Source: an uncultured Pelagibacteraceae bacterium (GTDB lineage: Bacteria; Pseudomonadota; Alphaproteobacteria; Pelagibacterales; Pelagibacteraceae). From it: a stretch of DNA of 34,276 nt. The notes beneath the pieces are model-generated. The model was not told the origin of the DNA. It did not search any database and saw only the letters and a program-made list of their open reading frames with translations. Shown here piece by piece: positions 7,406-15,127 of the stretch; the stretch's first letter is position 1, and each line of letters begins with the position of its first letter. Position numbers and translations under genes: made by a program. Location: NCBI GenBank assembly GCA_902618975.1, contig CACNCN010000008.1:1-34276 (forward strand), read 5' to 3'.

Positions 7406-7675
7406 ATTTTTCCTTAACTAGTTAAAATTTTTATATAAAAATTGAATCCTTAATAACACTTATCACATAAATTTAATCTTAAAAAAGTTAATTAAATTAA
7501 CAAATTTATCTTATGTGTTAAAAATACAACAAAAAAAACTTCAAAAATTAGGGTTAATGTACAACTTAGGGTTGATAGTTCTAAACAACCGGGAGCTAAA
7601 AATGGCTAAATAGAACTATCTTTTCCGTTATAGCATAGGGTAAATTATTTTGCATTAAATATATTTAAAAAATTC
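7406..7675. promoter_or_regulatory. Divergent intergenic region between the barrel gene and the DUF2805-like gene
   Basis: This 270-base gap is the longest in the window. It holds the AAGGAA ribosome site of the barrel gene, a near-palindrome GTTAATTAAATTAAC (7487-7501), flanking dyad arms CACATAA (7464-7470) and TTATGTG (7511-7517), two direct TTAGGGTT repeats (7548-7555, 7566-7573), and the hairpin-forming element described separately. The first half is probably promoter and operator DNA for the barrel gene. Confidence 0.35.
7566..7624 (+). ncRNA. Possible structured RNA or 5' leader with a pseudoknot
   Basis: Perfect 10-base arms GATAGTTCTA (7574-7583) and TAGAACTATC (7611-7620) enclose a 27-base loop that itself contains a small AGCT/GGCT hairpin. 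GGTTG just before the left arm (7570-7574) can pair with CAACC inside the loop (7586-7590), giving an H-type pseudoknot. Four T follow the right arm. Inside is a ribosome-site-like GGGAG followed by ATG GCT AAA TAG, a three-codon frame. The element lies 52 bases before the DUF2805-like gene and could be its leader, a short RNA, or an operator. I match it to no known riboswitch. Confidence 0.28.
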
Positions 7676-7969
7676 ATGAAAAAAAGTCTCAGACCGACGA
7701 CAAAAGTTAAGAATTTAGAGCCAAATTATAAAGGTAGTCCAGATTGGGTTGTTTGGGCAGCATGGGCTGACAGAATCACTTTTGAGGAAATTAAGGAAAA
7801 AAGCGGTTATTCAGAGAGTGATGTTATTAAGCTGATGAGAAGAACACTCAAACCCTCTTCGTTCAGGCTTTGGAGAAAAAGGGCAAAAAATAAGAGTATA
7901 AAACACAGAAAGAAATTTGAAAATTTAAGAAAAAGGATTAAATCAAAAATTAGCAAATATGATTATTAA
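7676..7969 (+). CDS. Small basic DUF2805 / TIGR03643-type protein
   Basis: The 97-residue protein contains the family core: DWVVWAAWADRITFEEIKEK, then a helix-turn-helix-like SGYSESDVIKLMRRTLKPSS and FRLWRKRAK, with the conserved K-H-R-K-K region after it. This pattern is widespread in marine Proteobacteria and Bacteroidetes as a protein of unknown function. The predicted turn SESDVIKLMRR is reminiscent of sigma-factor region 4 or terminase small-subunit HTH folds, so nucleic-acid binding is plausible; the C-terminal third is strongly basic. It precedes glutaredoxin by 27 bases on the same strand, and the two may be co-transcribed. The N-terminal 20 residues are a family-specific basic extension. 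Confidence 0.75.
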   Translation: MKKSLRPTTKVKNLEPNYKGSPDWVVWAAWADRITFEEIKEKSGYSESDVIKLMRRTLKPSSFRLWRKRAKNKSIKHRKKFENLRKRIKSKISKYDY

Positions 7970-7996
7970 GTTTATAATAAAATAATTAAATTTAAA

Positions 7997-8254
7997 ATGA
8001 AAAAAATTTTAATGTATTCCGGTCCAATGTGTAACTTTTGCGAAGCTGCAAAGAGGTTATTGGATAGAAACAAACTCAAATACGATGTTAAAGATATTAC
8101 CAGCGAAGATGGTCTAAGAGAAGAGATGATAAAAAAATCTAACGGGAGAAGAACAATTCCTCAAATTTTTTTTGATGAAGATCATATTGGAGGATATCAA
8201 GAATTAAGAGAATTAGAAAAATCTGGAAATTTAATTCAATTTTTAAATAATTAA
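7997..8254 (+). CDS. grxC: Glutaredoxin (Grx3-type)
   Basis: The 85-residue cytoplasmic glutaredoxin has the thioredoxin-fold start KKILMYSGPMCNFCEAAKRL with a dithiol CNFC active site in place of the common CPYC, the conserved TIPQIFFDEDHIGGY segment carrying the cis-Pro (TIPQIF) and the GG glutathione-binding turn, and a final helix. It would use glutathione to reduce disulfides, for example in ribonucleotide reductase or assimilatory reductases. In most Grx3 proteins the residue after GG is Cys or Ser; here it is Tyr. It ends 8 bases before the convergent gene at 8263, with no terminator visible. Confidence 0.88.
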   Translation: MKKILMYSGPMCNFCEAAKRLLDRNKLKYDVKDITSEDGLREEMIKKSNGRRTIPQIFFDEDHIGGYQELRELEKSGNLIQFLNN

Positions 8255-8262
8255 ATACTAAT

Positions 8263-9084
8263 TTATTTAACTGTAATTTCTACTATAGGTTCTTCTGGAT
8301 AAAATTGGCACAAACTATTTACCTCATTAACTCCGACAGCATTTTGAGTTCCAAAAGCTATATCAACCTTTGGGGTAACCATTCCAACTATAATAGGATT
8401 TGCTAATTGATATACAAGTGCAATTGTATCACCTGATTTAGCAGTCATTGTTTCCATTGCTACTGCAGACACTAAATCGGCTGCACCTGGATACTGCCAG
8501 TTTGAACCAGTAGTACTACTACAGTTTGCATCATCACAACTAAAATAATTAGCACTAGTGTCACCATCTTTTCCACCTCTTGCTAAAAAAAGTCTCATTT
8601 CAGCATTAGTTCCTCCCTCAGCAACAACAGGTCTATGTGAATATTTACGTGCAGCAATAGTTAAACCATACATGGCATCAGTCGTTGCTATAGTTTTGCA
8701 ATCGTCTGTATCGCCTGAAGAACCAGTATCTATACCTCCATCAGACTTTATTTTAAATTCTCTATTTATTGTAACTCTTACATGTGTGAAAGTAGTTCCA
8801 AGTGGTAATAATTTTGTTTCACCATATGCTGCAACTTGAGCGCCCGCTGATACTGAAGCAATATCAACCTCTTTCTGACCTGTTCCTATTGTAACTGCGT
8901 TTTTGCAGGCTGTATCTGCAGTTGCTATATTATCGAAATCAGTTGTCTCGTAACCTGTACAAAATTCTATTTTTTCCATAGTAACTTTATAAATATCCGC
9001 TGGTCCCTTTGCTCCATAAGAAAAATTTACTTTTAAGCTAAAAATAATAAGGGATGTTAAAATTAATTTTAATAGTTTATGCAT
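8263..9084 (-). CDS. Secreted six-cysteine protein of unknown function, coupled to the inverse-autotransporter barrel
   Basis: The 273-residue protein has a signal peptide (about residues 1-24, ending FSYGA). The mature part is Thr/Ala/Gly-rich and predicted mostly beta, with six cysteines (42, 60, 129, 183, 188, 259) that could form three disulfides; CDDANC at 183-188 is a tight pair. No family was recognised. Its ATG overlaps the stop codon of the barrel gene upstream (TAATG), so the two are translationally coupled and probably made in fixed proportion. This suggests it is a surface or periplasmic partner of the barrel, possibly replacing the missing passenger domain. It ends nearly against the glutaredoxin gene. 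Confidence 0.7.
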   Translation of the reverse strand: MHKLLKLILTSLIIFSLKVNFSYGAKGPADIYKVTMEKIEFCTGYETTDFDNIATADTACKNAVTIGTGQKEVDIASVSAGAQVAAYGETKLLPLGTTFTHVRVTINREFKIKSDGGIDTGSSGDTDDCKTIATTDAMYGLTIAARKYSHRPVVAEGGTNAEMRLFLARGGKDGDTSANYFSCDDANCSSTTGSNWQYPGAADLVSAVAMETMTAKSGDTIALVYQLANPIIVGMVTPKVDIAFGTQNAVGVNEVNSLCQFYPEEPIVEITVK

Positions 9085-9923
9085 TAGTCTAACCTCGAAA
9101 TAGTTGTAGTAACATTAAATTCAACCACTATTTTATTTTGCCTTTTAACCTTAGTTAGTAGTTCGCTTGTCATGTCTTTGTCTTCCTTCCAAGCAGTTGA
9201 TGCAATTCCATCTTTCGTTAAGCTCGGTCCTTCTTTAGGTGGAAAATTAAACATTATATTAAAATAGTATTCGTCTTCTAAACCCTTCTTGTCTTTATCA
9301 TCATATACGGCCTCCAAAGAAAAAGTTGGGGATAGCTGCATTTCCGTTCCTACTTTAGAACCCTTGATGTCGTCTCTCTCTACACCCTTCCACTCATAAT
9401 TTCCAACAAAGGCCTTTGCCCAATATAAATAGGGAACTTGTGAATTTAGTTCAAGATCATATCCATCCAAAACAAATTCTCCATGTGCATCTTGTAATCC
9501 TGCATAATAATTTGCACTGAAGCCTAAAACTGCATTCTTTATCTCTCCACCTAGACTTGATCTTACATTTCCATCTTCATCAGCATCAAAAAAGATATTG
9601 TAGCCTGTCATCAAATTATTATTGTCACTTAATATTCTTTTGCCAATTCCTAGATTTGCTACAATTCTTTCATCGTTAAGTTTTTCTGTATTAAATAAAG
9701 ACATTTGTGAAAAGATATTACTGTTTTCATCTCTAGCAAGTTCTCTAACGAGTAAAATGCTATAATCAGGCTTATAGTTTTCCCTAATATCAATACTAAC
9801 TTCTGTAGTACCTTCTCCTGGGATTAAATTATAAACATATCCACTTAACTTATCAGATAATGTTTCATCAGCATTTGCAAATGATGTTAACAATAAAAGA
9901 ATATAAATAGTCAGTATTCGCAT
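9084..9923 (-). CDS. Inverse-autotransporter (intimin/invasin-type) beta-barrel without passenger
   Basis: The 279-residue protein has a signal peptide (cleavage near SFANA) followed by a barrel whose central part matches the inverse-autotransporter family: NLGIGKRILSDNNNLMTGYN (90-109), FFDADEDGNVRSSLGGEI, LGFSANYYAG (133-142) and DGYDLELNSQVPYLYWAKAF (153-172). After the barrel (ending near FNIMFNFPP, 221-229) comes VKRQNKIVVEF (259-269), corresponding to the linker that in intimin/invasin reads like LVERNNNIVLEYR and threads the pore. The protein then stops at 279. Known members continue into Ig-like passenger repeats; here none exist. The next gene, overlapping by one base (TAATG), encodes a secreted protein. 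Family assignment is by motif recognition; the absence of a passenger is directly visible. Confidence 0.72.
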   Translation of the reverse strand: MRILTIYILLLLTSFANADETLSDKLSGYVYNLIPGEGTTEVSIDIRENYKPDYSILLVRELARDENSNIFSQMSLFNTEKLNDERIVANLGIGKRILSDNNNLMTGYNIFFDADEDGNVRSSLGGEIKNAVLGFSANYYAGLQDAHGEFVLDGYDLELNSQVPYLYWAKAFVGNYEWKGVERDDIKGSKVGTEMQLSPTFSLEAVYDDKDKKGLEDEYYFNIMFNFPPKEGPSLTKDGIASTAWKEDKDMTSELLTKVKRQNKIVVEFNVTTTISRLD

Positions 9924-9973
9924 TTAAAGTTTATATGTTTTTTAATTAACTATGTAAATGTATAAAAAATTCT

Positions 9974-10348
9974 CTATTTTTTTGGCACAAAAACTAAGCA
10001 TAAACCATTATTACAAAATCTTTTACCAGTTGGTTTTGGACCATCTTCAAAGATATGACCGTGATGACCACCACATTTTTTACAATGATATTCGGTTCTA
10101 GCATAACCAATATGATAGTCAGTTTTAGTTTCAAAGACATTAGGTAAGGATTCATAAAAAGAAGGCCAACCAGATCCACTTTCATATTTGGTTGAGGAGT
10201 CAAAAAGTTTAGTTTCACAATTCACACAATGATAACTCCCTTCTCTTTTTTCATTGTTCAATTCACTTGAACCAGCGCGTTCAGTTCCCTCTTCAAATAA
10301 TATTAATTTTTGCTCAGCAGATAAGTTTTTATTTTTTTCTTTATTCAT
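9974..10348 (-). CDS. msrB: Peptide methionine-(R)-sulfoxide reductase MsrB
   Basis: The 124-residue cytoplasmic enzyme repairs methionine-R-sulfoxide in proteins with thioredoxin as reductant. It shows both zinc-binding CxxC pairs (HCVNCETKLF and YHCKKCGGHHGHIFEDGP), the substrate motif GSGWPSF, and the catalytic cysteine in GKRFCNNGLCLVFVP. The last stretch usually reads RYCxNSAxLxF; here Gly-Leu-Cys replaces Ser-Ala-Ala/Ser, giving an extra cysteine five residues after the catalytic one, which might act as resolving Cys. The ATG overlaps the end of the EamA gene by 4 bases (ATGA), so it is the last gene of the Amt operon. Confidence 0.92.
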   Translation of the reverse strand: MNKEKNKNLSAEQKLILFEEGTERAGSSELNNEKREGSYHCVNCETKLFDSSTKYESGSGWPSFYESLPNVFETKTDYHIGYARTEYHCKKCGGHHGHIFEDGPKPTGKRFCNNGLCLVFVPKK

Positions 10349-11238
10349 TTTATTACTTTTTTATTAGATAAAGTTATACCTGCAATTATTAATATTGCCC
10401 CAAGTAAATGATAGTACATAAATTTCTCTTTAAATATAATCATTGCCATAACTGCTCCTATTATAGGCATTAGATGTAAAAATATTCCTGCTCTATTTGC
10501 TCCAATTATTGAAATACCTTTGATCCAAAAAAAGAATGCAAATAAACCTGGAAAAAAAATAACATAAGTTAATGTTAAATAAAAAGGTTTACCTAGTGTT
10601 ATTTTATTTCCCAATACAAATTCAACAATACATATTGGTATTAAAAAAAATAATCCACAAAAAATTACCATTTGTAATAATGCTAATTGTGAAATTTCAT
10701 GTTTTTTTTTTTTTAATAATGAAGAATAAATTGCCCACGAGAACATTGCAATTATCATGGATAAATCTCCTTTGTTAAAATCTAAATTTTTTAAAATATC
10801 TAAATCTATTTTAGTTATTATTGCTACTACCCCAAATAATGAAAATATAACTCCTATAATCTGATAAATGTTAGTCTGTTCAATTTTTAAAATTGAGGAA
10901 ATAAATATAATCCAAACCGGGATGGTAGATATCATTAACAGTCCTGTAATAACTTGTGTATAATAAAGAGCGTAATAAACAACAGAATTAAAAACAGTTA
11001 TACTGGTAACTCCTAGAACTATAAAAAACAAAACATTATCTTTTAAGTATTTTTTTTTGTAATTTAGTTCTTTGATGGTAAAAGGAAGCAAAATTAAACC
11101 AGCAAAAAACCATCTATAAAAATTTAAAGCAAAGGGAGGTATTTCATAAAAACTTGCTGCTTTTCCAACTATAAAGTTACCTGACCAAAATACTGTGGTC
11201 AAAACCAACATTAAATATGCTAGTTTTTCTCTATTCAT
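10345..11238 (-). CDS. EamA/DMT-superfamily permease
   Basis: The 297-residue inner-membrane protein has ten predicted helices as two EamA repeats. The first begins LVLTTVFWSGNFIVGKAASF and carries FYRWFFAGLILLP, the second contains DLSMIIAMFSWAIYSSLLKK and ends GAILIIAGITLSNKK. These are the standard features of drug/metabolite exporters related to RhaT and YdcZ-type carriers; many export amino acids or their precursors. It overlaps the Amt-PP2C gene by 4 bases upstream and msrB by 4 bases downstream, so all three are translationally linked. Substrate cannot be predicted; co-expression with an ammonium channel hints at nitrogen metabolites. Confidence 0.88.
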   Translation of the reverse strand: MNREKLAYLMLVLTTVFWSGNFIVGKAASFYEIPPFALNFYRWFFAGLILLPFTIKELNYKKKYLKDNVLFFIVLGVTSITVFNSVVYYALYYTQVITGLLMISTIPVWIIFISSILKIEQTNIYQIIGVIFSLFGVVAIITKIDLDILKNLDFNKGDLSMIIAMFSWAIYSSLLKKKKHEISQLALLQMVIFCGLFFLIPICIVEFVLGNKITLGKPFYLTLTYVIFFPGLFAFFFWIKGISIIGANRAGIFLHLMPIIGAVMAMIIFKEKFMYYHLLGAILIIAGITLSNKKVIK

Positions 11239-13382
11239 TTTCCAATGGCAATGATTGTTAAGTCATCACTTAACTTTTTATCACCACTAGATTTTATTAC
11301 ATCTTGAGTTACGCTTGTAAGCTGTTTTGATAAGTCACTATTATAATTTTGCTCTATAATTTTTACAGATCCCTCGATACCAATTTGATTTCCTTCTATA
11401 TTTAAACTTTCAGACAAACCATCTGTAAAAGCATAAAATTTTTTTCCATTAAGCTTTACTTTATTAACATTATATTCTGATTTACTATTTTGATAGATTA
11501 CTCCCATTGGTGGTGAATTACTCTCATATTTTTCATATTTACCATTATTATCTCTTAATAGTGCTGGTTGATGTCCTCCATTGACCCATCTTAATTCATC
11601 GGTGATAGTATTATATTCACCTAAAATTGATGTTACAAACATGCCTGCTGTTTTTGTCAAAAATAAATCATTATTCATATGAAAAATCATTTCATCAGGG
11701 TCGACTTTATCTCTAGACATTATTTCAAATAAAGTAGATGCTTTTGCCATAACCATTCCTGCATGAATTCCCTTGCCGGCCACATCAGCAATTATAAAAT
11801 ATACGCTATCATTATGAGGATAAAAGCTGAAGAAATCACCTGAAACTTCTCTTGCAGCTATATTAATTCCATGAACCGGATAATTTTCTAAATTTCTTTT
11901 AGGTAAAAAATTTTCTTGAACTTTGACAGCTAATTGAACTTCATTTGAAATTCGGTCTCTCCATCTCTTTTTATCAGCTTCACTATTTTCTAATTTGCTC
12001 ATCAATCTATTGTAATACAAGCCAATTACTCCTCCAGCAGTAAAAGGATCCTGTGGTCCTCTAATTGTTAAATCGCCGGTTTCAGATTGTTTTTCTAATA
12101 TAGTTATTAAATCGTGCTCTACAGAAGTTGCATTATGCTCTGCTATATTTAATCCCAATTCTTCCTGTAGAGGACTGACTCGTAAAGGATAAACGTAGTT
12201 TAAAAATTTTAAAATAGAATATGAACTTAAAAAAGAGAATGCACCAATTGATACGATTCCAATTAATTGAGCTTTTATTTGACCAAACCTAGTAAGATCT
12301 GTTCCTAAGATTTCAAGATCACTGAAAAATCCAACAGCTAATGTACCCCAAACTCCGGCTGCTAAATGGACTGGTACTGCTCCGACAACATCATCAATTT
12401 CAAATTTTTGTAAAATCTCATTTACTATGATTGCAATAATTGCTCCAACAATGCCCACAAAGATAGAAACTACTGAAGTCATTGAGTTGCACCCAGCAGT
12501 TATTGCAACAAGACCTGCGAGTGGTCCTAAAATTACATAATAAGCATCGGGTTTCTTAAATAATATATATGAAATAGACAAACCAGTTAACAAACCAAAA
12601 GCTGCAGCTAAAAAAGTATTTATTAAAATTAATGGGACTGTTTCGTCCATTGCTCCATTGCTGCCTCCATTAAAACCAAACCAACCAAACCACAATATTA
12701 ATGTGCCAAGCACTGCTAGTGGAAAGCTAGAACCTGTAAACTTACCTTTATTTGCATCTGAATATTTTCCTATACGTGGTCCTAATATTAATACGGCAGA
12801 CAATGCAATCCACCCACCAACCGAGTGCACAATTGTGCTTCCTGCAAAATCAATAAACCCTATGTCTGTTAGCCATCCTGTAGTTTTTATCTCATTTGTG
12901 ACAGCAAGCAGCTGGTTTGTTGCGTCCATATTGCTTAGATAACTTGATGACCAAGCCCAATGTCCAACAATAGGATATATGATACCAGTAGCTAAAACAG
13001 TAATAATTAAATATCCATTAAATTTCATTCTCTCTGCAACGGCACCAGATATAATTGTAGCTGCTGTAGCAACAAACATTGCTTGAAATACAAAATAAGT
13101 CATGTACTCGGCAACTTCTGTTTTGAAGAAAAATAAATCAGTTCCAATAATGCCATTATAGCTTTTGCCAAACATCAAACCAAAACCAAATATCCAGAAA
13201 ATGACAACTGCAACTCCAAAATCAGCTGCATTTTTAAGAGCCACGTTAATACTATTTTTATGTCTTGAAAGACCAGTTTCCATACACATGAAACCAGCTT
13301 GCATAATAAAAACTAGAATAGCACAATCTATTACCCAAAGAGTGTCTACAAATGATTTTACTGAACCCAAATCAATCTCCAT
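11235..13382 (-). CDS. amt: Ammonium channel fused to a SpoIIE/RsbU-type PP2C phosphatase
   Basis: The 715-residue protein joins two complete domains. Residues about 8-405 are an Amt/MEP channel: IMQAGFMCMETGLSRHKNS, FIDFAGSTIVHSVGGW, WFGWFGFNGGSNGAMD, VAITAGCNS and VPVHLAAGVWG; both pore histidines (186 and 339) are present. A linker (405-470) includes the Amt-tail motif EELGLNIAEHNA, then an amphipathic helix with LAVKVQENFLPKR (485-497) typical of the segment preceding RsbU phosphatases. Residues 500-715 are the PP2C fold with metal-site motifs REVSGDFFSF (Asp516), IADVAGKGIHAGMVMAKA (Asp533), RWVNGGHQPALL, AFTDGLSESL (Asp654) and LSDDLTIIAIG (Asp707). It would sense or carry ammonium at the inner membrane and dephosphorylate a STAS antagonist. 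AAGGAG precedes the start. No glnK adjoins. Confidence 0.93.
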   Translation of the reverse strand: MEIDLGSVKSFVDTLWVIDCAILVFIMQAGFMCMETGLSRHKNSINVALKNAADFGVAVVIFWIFGFGLMFGKSYNGIIGTDLFFFKTEVAEYMTYFVFQAMFVATAATIISGAVAERMKFNGYLIITVLATGIIYPIVGHWAWSSSYLSNMDATNQLLAVTNEIKTTGWLTDIGFIDFAGSTIVHSVGGWIALSAVLILGPRIGKYSDANKGKFTGSSFPLAVLGTLILWFGWFGFNGGSNGAMDETVPLILINTFLAAAFGLLTGLSISYILFKKPDAYYVILGPLAGLVAITAGCNSMTSVVSIFVGIVGAIIAIIVNEILQKFEIDDVVGAVPVHLAAGVWGTLAVGFFSDLEILGTDLTRFGQIKAQLIGIVSIGAFSFLSSYSILKFLNYVYPLRVSPLQEELGLNIAEHNATSVEHDLITILEKQSETGDLTIRGPQDPFTAGGVIGLYYNRLMSKLENSEADKKRWRDRISNEVQLAVKVQENFLPKRNLENYPVHGINIAAREVSGDFFSFYPHNDSVYFIIADVAGKGIHAGMVMAKASTLFEIMSRDKVDPDEMIFHMNNDLFLTKTAGMFVTSILGEYNTITDELRWVNGGHQPALLRDNNGKYEKYESNSPPMGVIYQNSKSEYNVNKVKLNGKKFYAFTDGLSESLNIEGNQIGIEGSVKIIEQNYNSDLSKQLTSVTQDVIKSSGDKKLSDDLTIIAIGK

Positions 13383-13450
13383 TAAATCTCCTTAGATAAT
13401 ATTATAAATAATATTAAATCATATAAATTATGTGTTTGAAATGAGTTTAT

Positions 13451-13696
13451 CTATTCTTTTTTTTTCCAAATAAAGTAGAATAAATAAGGGGAAATTGCTG
13501 GAACAATACCGAACCAAAACCACTCGTCCCATTTGAAGCTCTTATCTAAAGCAAGACTTTTAATTCCATTCCACCATGTTAAGTAACCTATAAAAATAAT
13601 CCAACCTAAACTCACCGATAAATAGACTTTGTGCTTCTTTTCTAAATCTCCAGAATTAATTTTTGAAATTATATCTTTTATATTTTCTAAGATCAT
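13451..13696 (-). CDS. Small two-helix membrane protein downstream of the first pilin pair
   Basis: The 81-residue protein has a charged N-terminal helix (about 1-23), a first transmembrane segment (about 25-45, VYLSVSLGWIIFIGYLTWW), a short loop rich in K and W, and a second segment (about 58-77, WFWFGIVPAISPYLFYFIW) ending KKKE. No family recognised. It starts 6 bases after the PilE-like pilin and lies 68 bases before the Amt fusion, all on one strand. A protein of similar size and topology (31662-31892) caps the other pilin array, so a role with pilins is possible but unproven. Confidence 0.65.
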   Translation of the reverse strand: MILENIKDIISKINSGDLEKKHKVYLSVSLGWIIFIGYLTWWNGIKSLALDKSFKWDEWFWFGIVPAISPYLFYFIWKKKE

Positions 13697-13702
13697 AAAT
13701 TT

Positions 13703-14134
13703 CTAGCAATGAGTACCTGGAGCATCAAATGTACCATTCCAAGACATTTTCATTTCACATTGATTCGACGCTTTATCTTCTTTAGCAAAAATCTTATATT
13801 TATTTCCATCTTTGTGTGCACAAACAAAATATCCCATATCTTTATTGATCACATCAGCACCACCTAATAAATTTGTCTCTAATGCTGTAGAGGTACCGTT
13901 ATCGGGATCACAACTAGCCTGGTTGCTACCGTGTGTGTAATATTCTCCATTTTCAGAAAAATACTCAGTTTGTCCTAACGATATTTGTTGCATGACATTT
14001 TTTGTAGATTTTTTTTTAGCTCCAGCAACATAACCATTGTAACTAGTTATACCTATTGCAGAAATAATTCCTAGTATTGCAACAACAACCAAAAGCTCTA
14101 CCAGCGTAAAACCAGAGCTAATAATTTTTTTCAC
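13703..14134 (-). CDS. PilE-like minor type IV pilin
   Basis: The 143-residue prepilin has leader MKKIISSG and mature start FTLVELLVVVAILGIISAIG, with the conserved Glu5 and cleavage after Gly8. The alpha1 helix continues through QQISLGQTEYFSENGEYY, the pattern of PilE/PilA-type minor pilins of gammaproteobacteria. Four cysteines (75, 105, 126, 143) could form two disulfides, the last closing a C-terminal loop. It begins with GTG and has no strong Shine-Dalgarno. It differs from the other pilins here in the membrane helix and in lacking the C-x-x-GE and KNP motifs, so it probably has a distinct (minor, priming) role. Incorporated into pili by PilBC after processing by a peptidase not in this window. 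Confidence 0.85.
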   Translation of the reverse strand: MKKIISSGFTLVELLVVVAILGIISAIGITSYNGYVAGAKKKSTKNVMQQISLGQTEYFSENGEYYTHGSNQASCDPDNGTSTALETNLLGGADVINKDMGYFVCAHKDGNKYKIFAKEDKASNQCEMKMSWNGTFDAPGTHC

Positions 14135-14156
14135 AAATTGCTAGTTTGTATATGTA

Positions 14157-14630
14157 TTATTGGACACCGACTTTTGTTGTCAAAATATCAGCCGCCGCAC
14201 ATCCTGATGCAGTACATGTGCTTACAGATAACATTCCTGCTGTTGCACTCTTAGAAATAACTGTATTTCCAGCAGCAGCAGAAGCAATGTCATTTCCATC
14301 AGCTGTTGTAACTGCTGTTGTTCCTGTGCTATGTGGGTTTTTATCTGTGAATATAGTTGCAACATTAGTTTTAATATTCGCGTGAATTAAATCTCTAGTA
14401 ACACCTGTGCAAGATAATGAAGCAAAAAAAGTGCTTTCTCCCAACTCACATTTTTTTGATTCAGCTGCTAAAAATTTAACTGTTTGCGAATGTATTGTTT
14501 TTGATGAACCTTTTTTTGCAGATGTAGTATAGCCGTTATAAGCAACAACTCCTACCGCTGCTAGAATACCAATAATAGCTACCACGACTAGTAGCTCGAT
14601 AAGTGTAAAACCCTTTGAATTTTTTTTCAT
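14157..14630 (-). CDS. Type IV pilin, major-pilin-like
   Basis: The 157-residue prepilin has leader MKKNSKG and the N-terminus FTLIELLVVVAIIGILAAVG shared with the array at 31892-34276. After the helix it has KKCELGES (Cys61), a second cysteine at 74, the motif TDKNPHST near 96-102, and two further cysteines (139, 144). The head is Ala/Thr-rich. It is the first gene of the minus-strand unit that continues into the PilE-like pilin, the small membrane protein and the Amt-PP2C fusion, and is divergent from the STAS gene. AGAGG lies before the ATG. It is a paralogue of the distal pilins, displaced by about 17 kb. Confidence 0.88.
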   Translation of the reverse strand: MKKNSKGFTLIELLVVVAIIGILAAVGVVAYNGYTTSAKKGSSKTIHSQTVKFLAAESKKCELGESTFFASLSCTGVTRDLIHANIKTNVATIFTDKNPHSTGTTAVTTADGNDIASAAAGNTVISKSATAGMLSVSTCTASGCAAADILTTKVGVQ

Positions 14631-14661
14631 TAATAACCTCTATTATTAAATTTATAAGTCA

Positions 14662-14690
14662 ACTTTAAGCATTTTTATTAAATAATGCAA
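14662..14690 (-). promoter_or_regulatory. Candidate promoter of the pilin-Amt operon
   Basis: On the minus strand TTGCAT (14685-14690) and TAAAGT (14662-14667) are spaced by exactly 17 bases and lie about 32 bases upstream of the pilin ATG. The rest of the 188-base divergent gap (14631-14818) is very AT-rich and must also hold the STAS promoter. The match is only approximate. Confidence 0.25.
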
Positions 14691-14818
14691 TAATTTCTGA
14701 TAATAAAAAAATTAACAAAATTCAACATTTTTTGTGTTTAGTATAGGTCAAATAATGTTTTTTCCTTATAAATATTACAATTTATAGTATATATCGGGAT
14801 TAATAGGTATTTAAAAGT

Positions 14819-15118
14819 ATGACATATAAAGTAACAGAGGATGGAAACATATCTACTATTTTTTTAGATGGTGAAATTGATATGGACGTCACCGAAAAAG
14901 CTAAAGAAATTATAATGCCTTTGATTGAGGCTAAAAAAGAAGTCCATATAAATCTTAAAGAAGTTCAATATATGGACTCGTCAGGAATTTCCGTCTTAAT
15001 TGAAAGTCATCAAAAAGCAACTGAAATGGGCACTAAAGTAATTTTAAAGGAAATAAGCAAATCAGTACTAAAAGTTATTATGATGGCCAAGTTGGAGCAA
15101 ATTTTAAATTTAGATTAA
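14819..15118 (+). CDS. STAS-domain anti-sigma factor antagonist (SpoIIAA/RsbV-like)
   Basis: The 99-residue protein is a single STAS domain. It shows GEIDMDVTEKAKEIIMPLIE, the strand VHINLKEVQYMDSSGISVLI with the phosphorylatable serine in the DSSG motif (Ser54/55), and the final helix. In partner switching the unphosphorylated form binds the anti-sigma kinase and frees its target; a PP2C phosphatase removes the phosphate. The kinase gene follows 9 bases later and the candidate phosphatase is the Amt fusion 1.4 kb away on the other strand. It is divergent from a pilin operon, which suggests the pathway controls surface structures. Confidence 0.92.
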   Translation: MTYKVTEDGNISTIFLDGEIDMDVTEKAKEIIMPLIEAKKEVHINLKEVQYMDSSGISVLIESHQKATEMGTKVILKEISKSVLKVIMMAKLEQILNLD

Positions 15119-15127
15119 AAATATTTA

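Noticed and set aside
7566..7624. Resemblance of the AGCTAAAAATGG segment to the 3' part of SAM-II riboswitches
   Set aside because: The short GC-rich P1 and the UUUAACC loop of SAM-II are absent, the long stem encloses the segment instead of preceding it, and the downstream gene has no methionine link.
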